From Deltaproteobacteria bacterium (lineage in GTDB: Bacteria > Desulfobacterota > Desulfobacteria > Desulfobacterales > Desulfosarcinaceae): a DNA stretch of 51,315 nt. Made by a program: the position numbers and the translations under genes. The stretch lies in contig JAHLLR010000034.1 of the NCBI GenBank assembly GCA_020444075.1, positions 1-51,315 of the forward strand. Reading direction: 5' to 3'. The notes below the pieces were generated by a model that was not told the DNA's origin, did no database searches, and saw only the letters and a program-made list of their open reading frames with translations. Below, one piece after another: positions 33,528 through 42,421 of the stretch; the first letter of the stretch is position 1, and every line of letters begins with the position of its first letter.

Positions 33528-33893
33528 ATGAATAAGAAAGACCTCGACTATTTTCAGAATTTGTTACAGAACGAGCTGGATGAATTGCTGGCAAAGGCCG
33601 GAATTGCCGTGGGTGAACTGATTGGTTCGGTTTACACCAATGAGGCCGACCCCCTGGACCGGGCCACCGAGGAGGAGGCCCGCAACAATCAACTGCGCAT
33701 TCGCGGCAGGGAGAGCCGGTTGATCAGCAAGATCAAAAAGAGCCTCCAGGCTATTGAAGAGGGGACTTATGGCATCTGTGAAGGGTGCGAGGAACCCATT
33801 TCGATTGATCGTTTGAAGGCCAGACCGGTCACTAGCTATTGCATCGACTGTAAAACCAAGCAGGAGGCTTTTGAGCGAGTCACCGGCAGTTAG
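33528..33893 (+). CDS. dksA: DksA/TraR-type zinc-finger regulator
   Basis: A 121-residue protein with a long N-terminal coiled coil (about residues 1-80) and a C-terminal zinc finger made of CEGCEEPIS and CIDCKTKQE. The motif IEEGTYGICEGCE is highly typical of DksA. It binds the RNA polymerase secondary channel and, with ppGpp, adjusts transcription. The ATG at 33528 has AGGA (33517-33520) upstream. An acidic tip in the coiled coil (DPLDRATEEE) resembles the catalytic-like DxxDxA motif of DksA. Confidence 0.9.
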   Translation: MNKKDLDYFQNLLQNELDELLAKAGIAVGELIGSVYTNEADPLDRATEEEARNNQLRIRGRESRLISKIKKSLQAIEEGTYGICEGCEEPISIDRLKARPVTSYCIDCKTKQEAFERVTGS

Positions 33894-33896
33894 CCG

Positions 33897-33944
33897 TGAT
33901 ACTGTCTGCCAAAGCCATTCACTCCCCTCCCGGACAGGGTATCA
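33897..33944 (+). terminator. Possible terminator hairpin after dksA
   Basis: TGATACTGTC (33897-33906) pairs with GACAGGGTATCA (33933-33944), with a small bulge. There is no strong T-run after it. The remaining DNA to 34162 has no gene that I can support. Confidence 0.35.
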
Positions 33945-34162
33945 TCCCTTCCGATCTCTGGTGCCTGCTGTCATTTCCTCCCTGTTTTTCGAATTTCTGC
34001 GTTTAGGCACCGGCGTGTCTTCGGCGTGGAAAGCGGTCCGGGCAGTTGAAAAATCTCATGAATTATTGGATGATACCGCCGACGACCCGGGTATGGTGCG
34101 GCCCGGCGGACCGGGATTGCTTGACCGGCTTCAGATAACAGCGGCGGTACGGGAGAACCATC

Positions 34163-35554
34163 GTGGCAGACGATACGATACTGGTTGTAGATGATGAAAC
34201 CGATCTGGTTCACGGGCTCCGGCGAACCATCTCCATGGAAATCAATTGCCGTGTTCTGACAGCTGAAAACGGCGTTCAGGCGCTTGATATCATGACGAAA
34301 GAAGCCGTCGATATCGTTTTGGCCGACGTTCTAATGCCGCAAATGGATGGACTCACGCTGCTTGAACGAATCAAGTCCCGGTACCCTGCGGTGACCGTTA
34401 TCATCATGACCGCCTACGGCACGATCGAAAAAGCCGTGGAAGCCATTAAAAAAGGAGCTTACGATTTAATCCAGAAGCCTTTGGATGAGGAGCGGCTCAT
34501 CCACCTGCTCAGAAAAGGCCTCGAGTTGAACCGGTTGGTGAGGGAAAATGCCCGGTTGAGCGCCGAGGTTTCCCGCAAGGAAACATTTGGCAGCATGGTG
34601 GGGCGGAGCCGGCCCATGCGGGCGATATTTGAGAAAATCCATATGCTGGCCCAATCGGGCGTCACGGTGCTTATCCGGGGGGAGACCGGGACGGGGAAAG
34701 ATCTTGCCGCCCGGGCCATCCATAAGCTCAGCCAACGGGGGCGACGCGACCTGATTACAGTCAACTGTCCGGCCCTGCCGGAAACCATTCTGGAAAGCGA
34801 GCTTTTTGGCTACCGGAAGGGTGCCTTCACGCATGCCATTGCGGATCATAGCGGTATGTTCGACCAGGCCGATGGCGGCTCTATTTTCCTTGATGAAATC
34901 GGCGACCTGACCCTCCCGGTCCAGACCAAGCTGCTGCGGGTTCTGCAGGACAAGGAGGTCCGGCCCCTGGGATCAAACCGGAGCCACCGGGTGGACGTGC
35001 GCATTCTGGCGGCTACCAACCAGGATCTCGAACAGAAAATGGCCCAGAACCGTTTCCGGGAGGATTTGTTTTACCGCCTGAACGTGGCCACCCTGACCCT
35101 GCCTTCCCTCGACAAGATCCGCGAAGACATCCCCTTGCTGGTCGCTCATTTTCTTGAACGCGTGGCCCGTGAACAGGACAAGGCCCGGAAAACCGTTACT
35201 CCGGAGGTTCTCAACCATCTGATGGGCCGGGAATGGCCGGGAAACACCCGTCAGTTGGAAAATCTGATACGCGGCTGGTATGCCGTCATACCGGAGGCGA
35301 CGATCACCCCCCGCCACCTGGCTGCCGATATCCTCCCCGCGGCCTGTCGGTCAGCGGTGATGGACCTGGAAAAACCTTATCAGGATCTCAAGGAGCAGGC
35401 TATCGAAGCCTTCACCCTGGAGTACCTGAACCGGCTGCTCGGCCAGACCGGCGGCAACGTGTCGGCGGCCGCCCAACTCAGCGGGATGAAGCGCCAGTCC
35501 CTCCAGAAAATCATCCGGCGCTACGGCGTCGACATGCAGCGCCTGCGTTCGTGA
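34163..35554 (+). CDS. NtrC-family response regulator with altered GAFTGA loop
   Basis: A 463-residue protein: receiver domain (phospho-acceptor Asp55 in LADVLMPQMDG), AAA+ domain (Walker A GETGTGKD at 173-180, Walker B GGSIFLDEIGDL) and a C-terminal Fis-type helix-turn-helix (NVSAAAQLSGMKRQSLQKIIRRY). The sigma-54 contact loop reads GAFTHA (220-225), where the family consensus is GAFTGA. GTG start with GGGAG upstream. No cognate kinase is adjacent; the hybrid kinase at 16037 and the heme kinase at 48182 are the only sensors in the window. The loop change may weaken sigma-54 activation. Confidence 0.9.
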   Translation: MADDTILVVDDETDLVHGLRRTISMEINCRVLTAENGVQALDIMTKEAVDIVLADVLMPQMDGLTLLERIKSRYPAVTVIIMTAYGTIEKAVEAIKKGAYDLIQKPLDEERLIHLLRKGLELNRLVRENARLSAEVSRKETFGSMVGRSRPMRAIFEKIHMLAQSGVTVLIRGETGTGKDLAARAIHKLSQRGRRDLITVNCPALPETILESELFGYRKGAFTHAIADHSGMFDQADGGSIFLDEIGDLTLPVQTKLLRVLQDKEVRPLGSNRSHRVDVRILAATNQDLEQKMAQNRFREDLFYRLNVATLTLPSLDKIREDIPLLVAHFLERVAREQDKARKTVTPEVLNHLMGREWPGNTRQLENLIRGWYAVIPEATITPRHLAADILPAACRSAVMDLEKPYQDLKEQAIEAFTLEYLNRLLGQTGGNVSAAAQLSGMKRQSLQKIIRRYGVDMQRLRS

Positions 35555-35660
35555 TGCCAGCCGGTCGAGCGAGCTGAGACGTTGATGCAGGCTTCGCTCC
35601 GGCGCACATCCGTGGGATATCCGAGACCTTTGATTGAAAAATCAGTCGCATAAAATATTC

Positions 35661-35690
35661 TTGACAGGAATATTGTTGTCCGGCTACAAT
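35661..35690 (+). promoter_or_regulatory. Sigma-70-type promoter of the ABC importer operon
   Basis: TTGACA (35661-35666) and TACAAT (35685-35690) are 18 bp apart, both near consensus, 84 bp before the first ABC gene. The surrounding 60 bp are AT-rich. This is probably the main promoter for the operon 35774-44958. Confidence 0.65.
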
Positions 35691-35773
35691 TGTGGTTATT
35701 TTAATAAATATTCTTCCCACCAGTCATTCGTTGAATAGAATTCATTGCCATCGTTGCCCGGAGAATCTTTTCC

Positions 35774-36748
35774 ATGCCCCTTCTGGACATCCGCCACTTG
35801 AGCACCCACTTCAAGACGCCCCACGGCATGGTGCGCGCTGTGGACGACGTCAGCCTGACGGTTTCCACGGGGGATGTGCTGGGCATCGTCGGCGAATCGG
35901 GATGCGGCAAGAGCGTGCTTTCCCTGTCGATTTTGCGACTGCTGCCCATGCCCCCGGCCTTCTTTGCCGGCGGTCAGATCCTGTTCGACGGTCAGGACCT
36001 GCTGAAGGCCTCTTCAGAAGAGATCCGCCGGATCCGCGGTAACCGCATCAGCATGATTTTCCAGGAGCCCATGACGGCGCTCAATCCGGTTTTTACCATC
36101 GGCAACCAACTGTCGGAGGTGTTTCAGGTGCACGAGGCTATGGGACGATCGCACGCCCTGGAAAAATCTGTCGAGATGCTGGAAACAGTGGGCGTGCCGG
36201 CACCGCAACGGCGGGTGAAGGAATACCCCTACCAGCTGTCGGGGGGCATGCGTCAGCGGGTGATGATCGCCATGGCGCTGGCCTGTAGTCCGGCGCTGCT
36301 GATCGCCGACGAACCCACCACGGCTCTTGACGTTACCATTCAGGCCCAGATCCTGGATTTGATGAACAAAATGCGGGAGGAGCTTCAAACGGCCATCGTG
36401 ATCATCTCCCACGACCTGGGCGTGATTGCCGAGACGGCTAAGCGGGTGGCGGTCATGTACACCGGGCGGATCATGGAATCGGCCGACACGCTGTCGTTAT
36501 TCGATAATCCCCTGCATCCCTACACCCGCGGCCTCATGCGCGCCATTCCCTCGCTGGAGATGAACGCGGACAAGGGCGAGTTGTATGAGATCGCGGGTGT
36601 GGTTCCAAGCTTGACCGCGCTGCCGCCGGGATGTCCGTTCAACCCCCGCTGCCCCCGGGTGGGCGACATCTGCCGGCAGCAGCTTCCGGAGCTGCGTGAG
36701 CTGGCGCCCGGCCACCGAGTGGCCTGCTGGATGGTGGATCATGGCTGA
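35774..36748 (+). CDS. Dipeptide/oligopeptide-type ABC transporter ATPase (DppD/OppD)
   Basis: A 324-residue ATPase that powers uptake. Walker A is GESGCGKSV, the signature motif LSGGMRQRV and Walker [10 protein letters not shown] are present, and the C-terminal OppD-type Fe-S-like Cys cluster region reads [17 protein letters not shown]. The protein pairs with the next gene's ATPase. Length and motif order are those of DppD. It is the first gene of the operon downstream of the promoter at 35661-35690. Confidence 0.93.
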   Translation: MPLLDIRHLSTHFKTPHGMVRAVDDVSLTVSTGDVLGIVGESGCGKSVLSLSILRLLPMPPAFFAGGQILFDGQDLLKASSEEIRRIRGNRISMIFQEPMTALNPVFTIGNQLSEVFQVHEAMGRSHALEKSVEMLETVGVPAPQRRVKEYPYQLSGGMRQRVMIAMALACSPALLIADEPTTALDVTIQAQILDLMNKMREELQTAIVIISHDLGVIAETAKRVAVMYTGRIMESADTLSLFDNPLHPYTRGLMRAIPSLEMNADKGELYEIAGVVPSLTALPPGCPFNPRCPRVGDICRQQLPELRELAPGHRVACWMVDHG

Positions 36749-37787
36749 ACTGCTGGAAGTCTACAACATGGTCAAGCACTTTCCGGTTCGTCGAGGGCTG
36801 ATGCGCAGCCGCCGGGAATATGTGCACGCCGTAGACGGCATCTCCTTTTCCGTGGATTCCGAACAGACCATGGGGCTGGTGGGCGAATCCGGATGCGGCA
36901 AATCCACCGCCGGCCGGGCGATTCTACGCCTGATCCGACCCACGTCCGGGGAGGTCCGCTTCAAGGGAGAAAACCTCCTGACCATGGACGCCGGACAGGA
37001 GCGGCAGATGCGACGGCAGATGCAGATGATCTTTCAGGACCCCTTCGGGTCGCTCAATCCCCGCCTGACCGTGGAGCGGATCGTAGAAGAGCCGCTGTTG
37101 ACCCACCGGGAGGGCAACGGCCGCGAGCGGCGCGAACGGGTGGCCGACATCCTGCGCATCGTCGGCCTGCTTCCCGAGCACATGAAGCGGTTCCCCCACG
37201 AATTTTCAGGGGGTCAGCGACAGCGCATCATGATCGCACGCGCGCTTGTCCTGCAGCCCGAACTGATCATCTGCGACGAACCGGTCTCGGCCCTGGACGT
37301 ATCTGTACAGGCCCAGATCATCAACCTGATGGTCCGGCTTCAGCGCGAGTTCAGGTTCTCCTATATCATCATTTCCCACGATCTGAGCGTTATCCGCTAC
37401 GTCAGTCACAAGGTGGCGGTGATGTATCTGGGACAGATCGTGGAGATGGCGCCGGCGGCAACCCTTTACGCGACACCGCGCCACCCTTACACGCTGGCAC
37501 TGCTGTCGGCCGTTCCGATGCCGGACCCGCGTTACAAGCGGCAGCGGATCATCCTGAGCGGTGATGTGCCTTCGCCGATCAATCCACCGGCGGGATGCCG
37601 GTTTCACCCGCGCTGCCCCCGGCGAATGGACGTCTGTGAACAAACGGCCCCCATTATGCGCGAAGTCGGCCGACAGCATGTGGTGGCCTGCCATCTCTAC
37701 ACCGACGGACCGGAGTGGCGTCCCGTCCCTCCCGGAAAGCCGATCAAAGCCGCCGGACGATCCGGAGCATCGGCGGCCGGAATTTAG
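36741..37787 (+). CDS. Dipeptide/oligopeptide-type ABC transporter ATPase (DppF/OppF)
   Basis: A 348-residue ATPase, second of the pair. It starts at the ATG at 36741, overlapping the end of the upstream ATPase gene by 8 bp; the longer in-frame ORF from 36696 is less likely. Walker [13 protein letters not shown], signature FSGGQRQRI and Walker B IICDEPVSALD are intact, and the C-terminal Cys cluster reads PPAGCRFHPRCPRRMDVC. Together with the upstream ATPase it forms the nucleotide-binding heterodimer. Confidence 0.93.
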   Translation: MAELLEVYNMVKHFPVRRGLMRSRREYVHAVDGISFSVDSEQTMGLVGESGCGKSTAGRAILRLIRPTSGEVRFKGENLLTMDAGQERQMRRQMQMIFQDPFGSLNPRLTVERIVEEPLLTHREGNGRERRERVADILRIVGLLPEHMKRFPHEFSGGQRQRIMIARALVLQPELIICDEPVSALDVSVQAQIINLMVRLQREFRFSYIIISHDLSVIRYVSHKVAVMYLGQIVEMAPAATLYATPRHPYTLALLSAVPMPDPRYKRQRIILSGDVPSPINPPAGCRFHPRCPRRMDVCEQTAPIMREVGRQHVVACHLYTDGPEWRPVPPGKPIKAAGRSGASAAGI

Positions 37788-37829
37788 AAAACAGTCATTC
37801 TCACAACCCAACAAAAAGGAGGTTCAGTC

Positions 37830-39326
37830 ATGAAAAGATGGTCGCTTTTAAGCCTGGTGGCGTTGATGGCTATCGCCCTGGCGGTATCGCCGCCGCCGGC
37901 AACAGCCAAGGACACTCTGGTGGTGATGCAGGAGGCGGAGCCCGTAGGTCTCGACCTGATGCAAAGCTCGATTCAGACCACCATGAGCGTGTGCTATAAC
38001 ATCCACGACACCCTGTTCCATCCCCAGGAAGACGCAACCGTTCTGCCGGCCCTGGCGGAGAAGTGGGAAAAAATCGATGATCTGACCTGGAAGATCACGC
38101 TACGCAAGGATGCCATTTTTCACAACGGCGAACCGGTGAACGCCGCCGCAGTGAAATTTTCCTATGACCGGATCAACAGCGAGGATCTGAAGAGTCCCAA
38201 CAAGGGAAAGCTGTCGGCCTTCACCGACTTGAATGTGATCGACGACCATACCTTCACCATTAAAACCAAGGAGCCATATGCACCGGGTCTTTACATGCTG
38301 GGATACTACCTGCCTATCGTGCCGCCCAAATACATCCAGGAGGTGGGAAACGAGAAGTACAACACCGATCCCGTCGGCAGCGGCCCCTACCGGCTGAAAA
38401 AATGGGCCCGGGGCGATGAGATCGTGCTGGAAGCCTTCGACAAGTACTACGGCCCCAAGCCGGCGTACAAGACGGTAATCTTCAAGGCCAACCCTGAGGA
38501 ATCCTCCCGCATCGCCGCCATGCTTACCGGCGAGGCCGATGTTATCAGCGGCGTGCCGGTCCTTCAACGTAAAAGGCTCGAGGATTCGGGAAAAGCCTAC
38601 CTGACCCCGCAGATGGGCGTGATGCCCTACATGGGTATCAACACCTACGAGGCCCCCTTCAACGACGTGCGGGTGCGTCAGGCGCTCAACTACGCCATCG
38701 ACAAGGAGCTCATCAACAAGGCACTGTTCGACGGCAAGGCCATCATATGCGCCGGTCCCATCAGCCCGCGCACCTTCGGCCACAGTCCCACACTCAAGCC
38801 ATACCCCTACGATCCCGCCAAGGCCCGCAAACTGCTCAAGGCAGCCGGACATCCCGACGGCATCGAGGCTCGCCTGGCCTATCCCACCTATATGGCCCAG
38901 ATCCAGGAGCAGGCCGAGGCCATCGCCGCCAACATGACCAAGGCGGGTTTCAAGGTCACCCTGGAGCCGTTCGAGCGGGCCGTGATGTGGGAACGCTACA
39001 AGGGCAAGAAACACCAGCTCTACATCTACTGGTGGGACGATGCTCCCGAACCGGATCGTTACATGTATTCGCTGTTTAACTCCACGAGTAGGGATTACTA
39101 CTATAAGAACACGGCCGTTGATGAACTGCTCGACAAGGGGCGCACGGTCATGGACCGCGCCGAGCGGGCCAAAGTCTATGCTCAGATCGATGAAATGCTC
39201 TATCAGGACGCTCCCTGGGCTTTTCTGTATGTGGTGCCCGAGGTCTTCGGCGTGGCCAACGACGTCGACTACCAGGGCCGCCGGGATGGCTTTCTGAACA
39301 TGCGCTACGCTAAACCGAAAATGTAA
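37830..39326 (+). CDS. Periplasmic substrate-binding protein, family 5 (DppA/OppA-like)
   Basis: A 498-residue binding protein with a Sec signal peptide (KRWSLLSLVALMAIALAVS, cleavage near ATAKD). The mature part has SBP_bac_5 features: EPVGLDLMQSS, LTWKITLRKDAIFHNGEPV and YDPAKARKLLKAAG. It captures the substrate in the periplasm and delivers it to the two permeases encoded downstream. AAGGAGG precedes the start. Peptides, opines, nickel complexes and glutathione are all ligands in this family, so the substrate is unknown. Confidence 0.93.
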   Translation: MKRWSLLSLVALMAIALAVSPPPATAKDTLVVMQEAEPVGLDLMQSSIQTTMSVCYNIHDTLFHPQEDATVLPALAEKWEKIDDLTWKITLRKDAIFHNGEPVNAAAVKFSYDRINSEDLKSPNKGKLSAFTDLNVIDDHTFTIKTKEPYAPGLYMLGYYLPIVPPKYIQEVGNEKYNTDPVGSGPYRLKKWARGDEIVLEAFDKYYGPKPAYKTVIFKANPEESSRIAAMLTGEADVISGVPVLQRKRLEDSGKAYLTPQMGVMPYMGINTYEAPFNDVRVRQALNYAIDKELINKALFDGKAIICAGPISPRTFGHSPTLKPYPYDPAKARKLLKAAGHPDGIEARLAYPTYMAQIQEQAEAIAANMTKAGFKVTLEPFERAVMWERYKGKKHQLYIYWWDDAPEPDRYMYSLFNSTSRDYYYKNTAVDELLDKGRTVMDRAERAKVYAQIDEMLYQDAPWAFLYVVPEVFGVANDVDYQGRRDGFLNMRYAKPKM

Positions 39327-39336
39327 ACCCGACACT

Positions 39337-39361
39337 GCGGGGCCGCTCCGTGCGGCCCCGC
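39337..39361 (+). promoter_or_regulatory. Stem-loop between binding-protein and permease genes
   Basis: A perfect 10-bp GC stem, GCGGGGCCGC / GCGGCCCCGC, with a 5-base loop (TCCGT), directly before the permease ATG at 39363. Such hairpins stabilise the upstream mRNA and lower downstream expression, which matches the high need for binding protein over permease. No T-run follows, so it is unlikely to be a full terminator. Confidence 0.7.
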
Positions 39362-39362
39362 C

Positions 39363-40298
39363 ATGGGCATTATGCTTCAATATCTTTTTAAGCGCCTTTG
39401 GCACACGGTGTTCGTCCTCATCGGCATTTCGATGATCAGCTTTTTTTTCATCCACCTGTCCGGTGACCCGGTGATGCTGATGCTGCCGGGCGACGCCTCC
39501 ACCCAGGAGATTGAGACCCTGCGCGAGCAACTCGGGTTCAACGATCCCCTCTACGCGCAGTACCTGCGTTTTGCCGGGAATGCAGCTCAGGGTGAATTCG
39601 GCAATTCGCTCTATTACAAGGTGCCGGCCATGGCGCTGATCTTAGAGCGGCTGCCGGCCAGCCTCGAGCTGGCGGCGGCTGCCATGCTGATCGCTCTGGT
39701 GGTGGCGGTGCCCATCGGCATCGTCTCCGCGGTGCGCCGGGGGTCGATGGTGGATATGGGGAGCATGCTCGGAGCACTTTTTGGCCTGTCCATGCCCCAT
39801 TTCTGGCTGGGGATCATGATGATTATGCTGTTTTCGGTGAAGCTGGGCTGGCTGCCCACTTCGGGCCGGGGCAGCCTGGCTCAGCTGGTGATGCCGTCGC
39901 TGGCGCTGGGAATGAGTCTGATGGCCATGTTTGCCCGGCTGACACGTTCGGTGATGCTCGAGGTCCTGAGCCTTGATTACATCCGCACGGCGCGCTCCAA
40001 GGGGCTCAAGGAGTCGGTCGTAATTTATAAACACGCGCTGAAAAACGCGATGATTCCCCTCGTGACCGTGGCGGGGATGCAGTTCGGATTTTTGCTGGGA
40101 GGAACGGTGATCATTGAGACCGTCTTCGCCTGGCCGGGGGTGGGCCGCCTGGTGGTCCAGGCAATTTTCAACCGGGACTACCCTCTGGTGCAGGCCACCG
40201 TCCTGGTGCTGTCGGTCATTTTCGTTGCGGTGAACTTTTTGGTGGACATGCTCTACATGTACCTGGATCCCCAGATAAGCTATTTCGAGGATAAATGA
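39363..40298 (+). CDS. ABC transporter permease (DppB-type)
   Basis: A 311-residue protein with about six membrane helices. It has the DppB-type N-terminus (LQYLFKRLWHTVFVLIGISMISFFF) and the EAA-type coupling region DYIRTARSKGLKE. ATG at 39363 or 39372; the hairpin just upstream may restrict ribosome access. The stop overlaps the next gene by 4 bp (ATGA at 40295), so the two permeases are translationally coupled. Confidence 0.92.
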   Translation: MGIMLQYLFKRLWHTVFVLIGISMISFFFIHLSGDPVMLMLPGDASTQEIETLREQLGFNDPLYAQYLRFAGNAAQGEFGNSLYYKVPAMALILERLPASLELAAAAMLIALVVAVPIGIVSAVRRGSMVDMGSMLGALFGLSMPHFWLGIMMIMLFSVKLGWLPTSGRGSLAQLVMPSLALGMSLMAMFARLTRSVMLEVLSLDYIRTARSKGLKESVVIYKHALKNAMIPLVTVAGMQFGFLLGGTVIIETVFAWPGVGRLVVQAIFNRDYPLVQATVLVLSVIFVAVNFLVDMLYMYLDPQISYFEDK

Positions 40299-41209
40299 GC
40301 GCGATTCATGACACCCAAGCCTCTCTGCTTGAAATCGCCGCGCCCCGGCTGCGGTTTATGGCCGAAACCCTGCGGGAGGTGGCTCGGCGCCCCAGCGCCC
40401 TGATCGGCGGGGCGATGATCGCGATGGTCCTGATTGTGAGCCTGTCCTTCCCGTTGTTCTACTCGGTGGACCCTTTGGAACAGGACCTGATGGCCCGCTT
40501 TACACCGCCGGTCTGGCAGGACGGTGGAAGCTGGCATTACCCCCTGGGGACCGACAACCTGGGTCGCGATGTGCTGGTCCGGCTGCTGTACGGCAGCCGC
40601 GTGTCGCTGCTGGTGGGATTTTCGGCCGTCCTGGTGGCCGAGCTGGCGGGGATATTGCTTGGACTGTTTTCCGGTTACTACGGCGGCAAGCTCGACAGCC
40701 TGATCATGCGGGTTGCGGATATCTTCATGGCCTACCCCTTCATGTTGTTGACCATATCGGTCATTGCCGTGCTGGGGAGCTCCATTTTCAATCTGATTTT
40801 GGTGCTTGGGTTGTCCGACTGGGTGACGTACGCGCGCACCATCCGCGGCAGCGTGCTGTCGCTGAAGAAAAAAGAGTTTGTGGAAGCCTCCCGGGCCATC
40901 GGGACCCCCCACCGAGTGATCATTTTTCGCCACATTCTGCCCAACGTTTTCTCCCCGATGCTGGTGCTGGGCACCCTGCGCGTGGCCAACATCATCATAT
41001 GGGAAAGCGGCCTGTCCTTTCTGGGCATGGGAGTGCCGCCACCGATGCCTACCTGGGGGCGGATGCTGGCCGAAGGCCGGCTCTACATCACCGATGCCTG
41101 GTGGCTGGTGACCCTGCCCGGGCTGGCCATCATGGTGACGATTTTGTCGATCAACCTGCTGGGTGACGGTCTGCGCGATGCCCTGGATCCCCGGCTTCGA
41201 AACGTTTGA
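40295..41209 (+). CDS. ABC transporter permease (DppC-type)
   Basis: A 304-residue permease. The hydrophobic N-terminus, the LGTDNLGRDVLVRLLYG signature of DppC/OppC and the coupling loop EFVEASRAIGTPHRVI are present. It partners with the upstream permease to form the membrane channel. The ORF ends 20 bp before the dehydrogenase-like gene, so transport and enzyme genes are one operon. Confidence 0.93.
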   Translation: MSAIHDTQASLLEIAAPRLRFMAETLREVARRPSALIGGAMIAMVLIVSLSFPLFYSVDPLEQDLMARFTPPVWQDGGSWHYPLGTDNLGRDVLVRLLYGSRVSLLVGFSAVLVAELAGILLGLFSGYYGGKLDSLIMRVADIFMAYPFMLLTISVIAVLGSSIFNLILVLGLSDWVTYARTIRGSVLSLKKKEFVEASRAIGTPHRVIIFRHILPNVFSPMLVLGTLRVANIIIWESGLSFLGMGVPPPMPTWGRMLAEGRLYITDAWWLVTLPGLAIMVTILSINLLGDGLRDALDPRLRNV

Positions 41210-41229
41210 CCACTGAAAGGAAATCGCTC

Positions 41230-42417
41230 ATGAACAAGATACTGGTGCTCGGCCTCGGGCTGCAAGGTAAAGCCGTGATCCACGATCTGGAACAGGGAGA
41301 CCTGGTTTCCGAGATCGTGGTCGCGGACATGGACCTGGACGCGACACGAGACTACCTCAAGCGTAAAGGGTATGTCCGCACCCGGGCGGTGGCACTGGAT
41401 GCCTCCCGTGAGGACCAACTGCTGAAACTGATCGAATCCGTCAATCCCCGGGTCACCATCTGCATGTTGCCGGCCGATTTCAACTACCCCATCGCCCGGG
41501 CCGCCCTGACGGCCGGGTGCCACTTCGTCAGCAGCAGCTATTCCGGCCGGGTGGCGGAACTGGACGCGGACGCCCGCACCCGGGGAATCACCATTCTCCC
41601 GGAAATGGGGATGGATCCGGGGATCGACCTGGTCCTGGGGAGGCTGGCTGTGGACGAACTGGATGTGGTTCACGGCATGTACTCATACGGGGCGGGCTTG
41701 CCGGAGCCTGACTGCGCCGGCGACAATCCGCTGCACTACAAGATCACCTGGACTTTCGACGGCGTGCTCAAAGCCTACAAGCGCCCGGCCCGGGTCCTGC
41801 GGAACGGAGAGGAAGTGGCGATTCCCGGGGAGCATATTTTCAGGGACGAGCATGGCCATTCCGTTGAAGTGGCCGGGCTGGGACTGCTGGAAGCCTACCC
41901 CAACGGAGATGCCATCCATTTCATCAAGGTGTTCAACCTCGGTCCCGAGGTCCGGGACATGGGCCGTTTTGCGCTGCGCTATCCCGGCCACTGCCGGTTC
42001 TGGTCGGTGATGGCCGAGATGGGTTTTCTGGACGACACTCCCATGCCGGCGGCAAGCGGAACGATAACACCCCGGCAGTTTCTGGTTCGACACCTGACGC
42101 CTAAACTGCAGTTTGCCGAAAACGAACGCGACATGGTTGTCCTGCGGGTTACCGCCTGGGGGATCAAAGACGGCCGGCAGCGCCGGGTGACATACAATCT
42201 CATCGACTACCGGGACTTGAGCACCGGCCTGTTCGCCATGAACCGCACCGTGGGTTACACCGCCAGCATCGGAGCCAGGATGATTCTGACCGGACAGATC
42301 ACCGCGACGGGGGTCCTGTCACCCACGCGGGATGTTCCGCCCCGTGAGCTGCTGCGGGAACTCAAGGCCCGGGGGATGAAGCTCGATCACCGTGTGGAGG
42401 AATGCGAGGACGTATAA
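41230..42417 (+). CDS. Saccharopine dehydrogenase-like NAD(P) oxidoreductase
   Basis: A 395-residue protein with an N-terminal Rossmann fold (ILVLGLGLQGKAVIHDL) and the C-terminal domain of the saccharopine dehydrogenase family (MGMDPGIDLVLG, then the GAGLPEPDCAGDNPL region). I use the ATG at 41230 (AAGGAAA upstream) over the TTG at 41206. Family members oxidise or form C-N bonds of imino acids such as saccharopine, carboxynorspermidine or metallophore opines. In this operon it could cleave or reduce an imported amino-acid conjugate. The substrate is not determined by sequence. Confidence 0.85.
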   Translation: MNKILVLGLGLQGKAVIHDLEQGDLVSEIVVADMDLDATRDYLKRKGYVRTRAVALDASREDQLLKLIESVNPRVTICMLPADFNYPIARAALTAGCHFVSSSYSGRVAELDADARTRGITILPEMGMDPGIDLVLGRLAVDELDVVHGMYSYGAGLPEPDCAGDNPLHYKITWTFDGVLKAYKRPARVLRNGEEVAIPGEHIFRDEHGHSVEVAGLGLLEAYPNGDAIHFIKVFNLGPEVRDMGRFALRYPGHCRFWSVMAEMGFLDDTPMPAASGTITPRQFLVRHLTPKLQFAENERDMVVLRVTAWGIKDGRQRRVTYNLIDYRDLSTGLFAMNRTVGYTASIGARMILTGQITATGVLSPTRDVPPRELLRELKARGMKLDHRVEECEDV

Positions 42418-42421
42418 GCCG

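Noticed and set aside
33894-34162. Possible sigma-54 promoter or small gene upstream of the NtrC-like regulator
   Set aside because: The GG...GC pair near 34109-34121 has the wrong spacing, and the short frames lack SD and domain features.
38100-39530. 476-codon minus-strand open frame opposite the binding protein
   Set aside because: The plus strand encodes a full family 5 binding protein with signal peptide; the antisense frame has no domain features.
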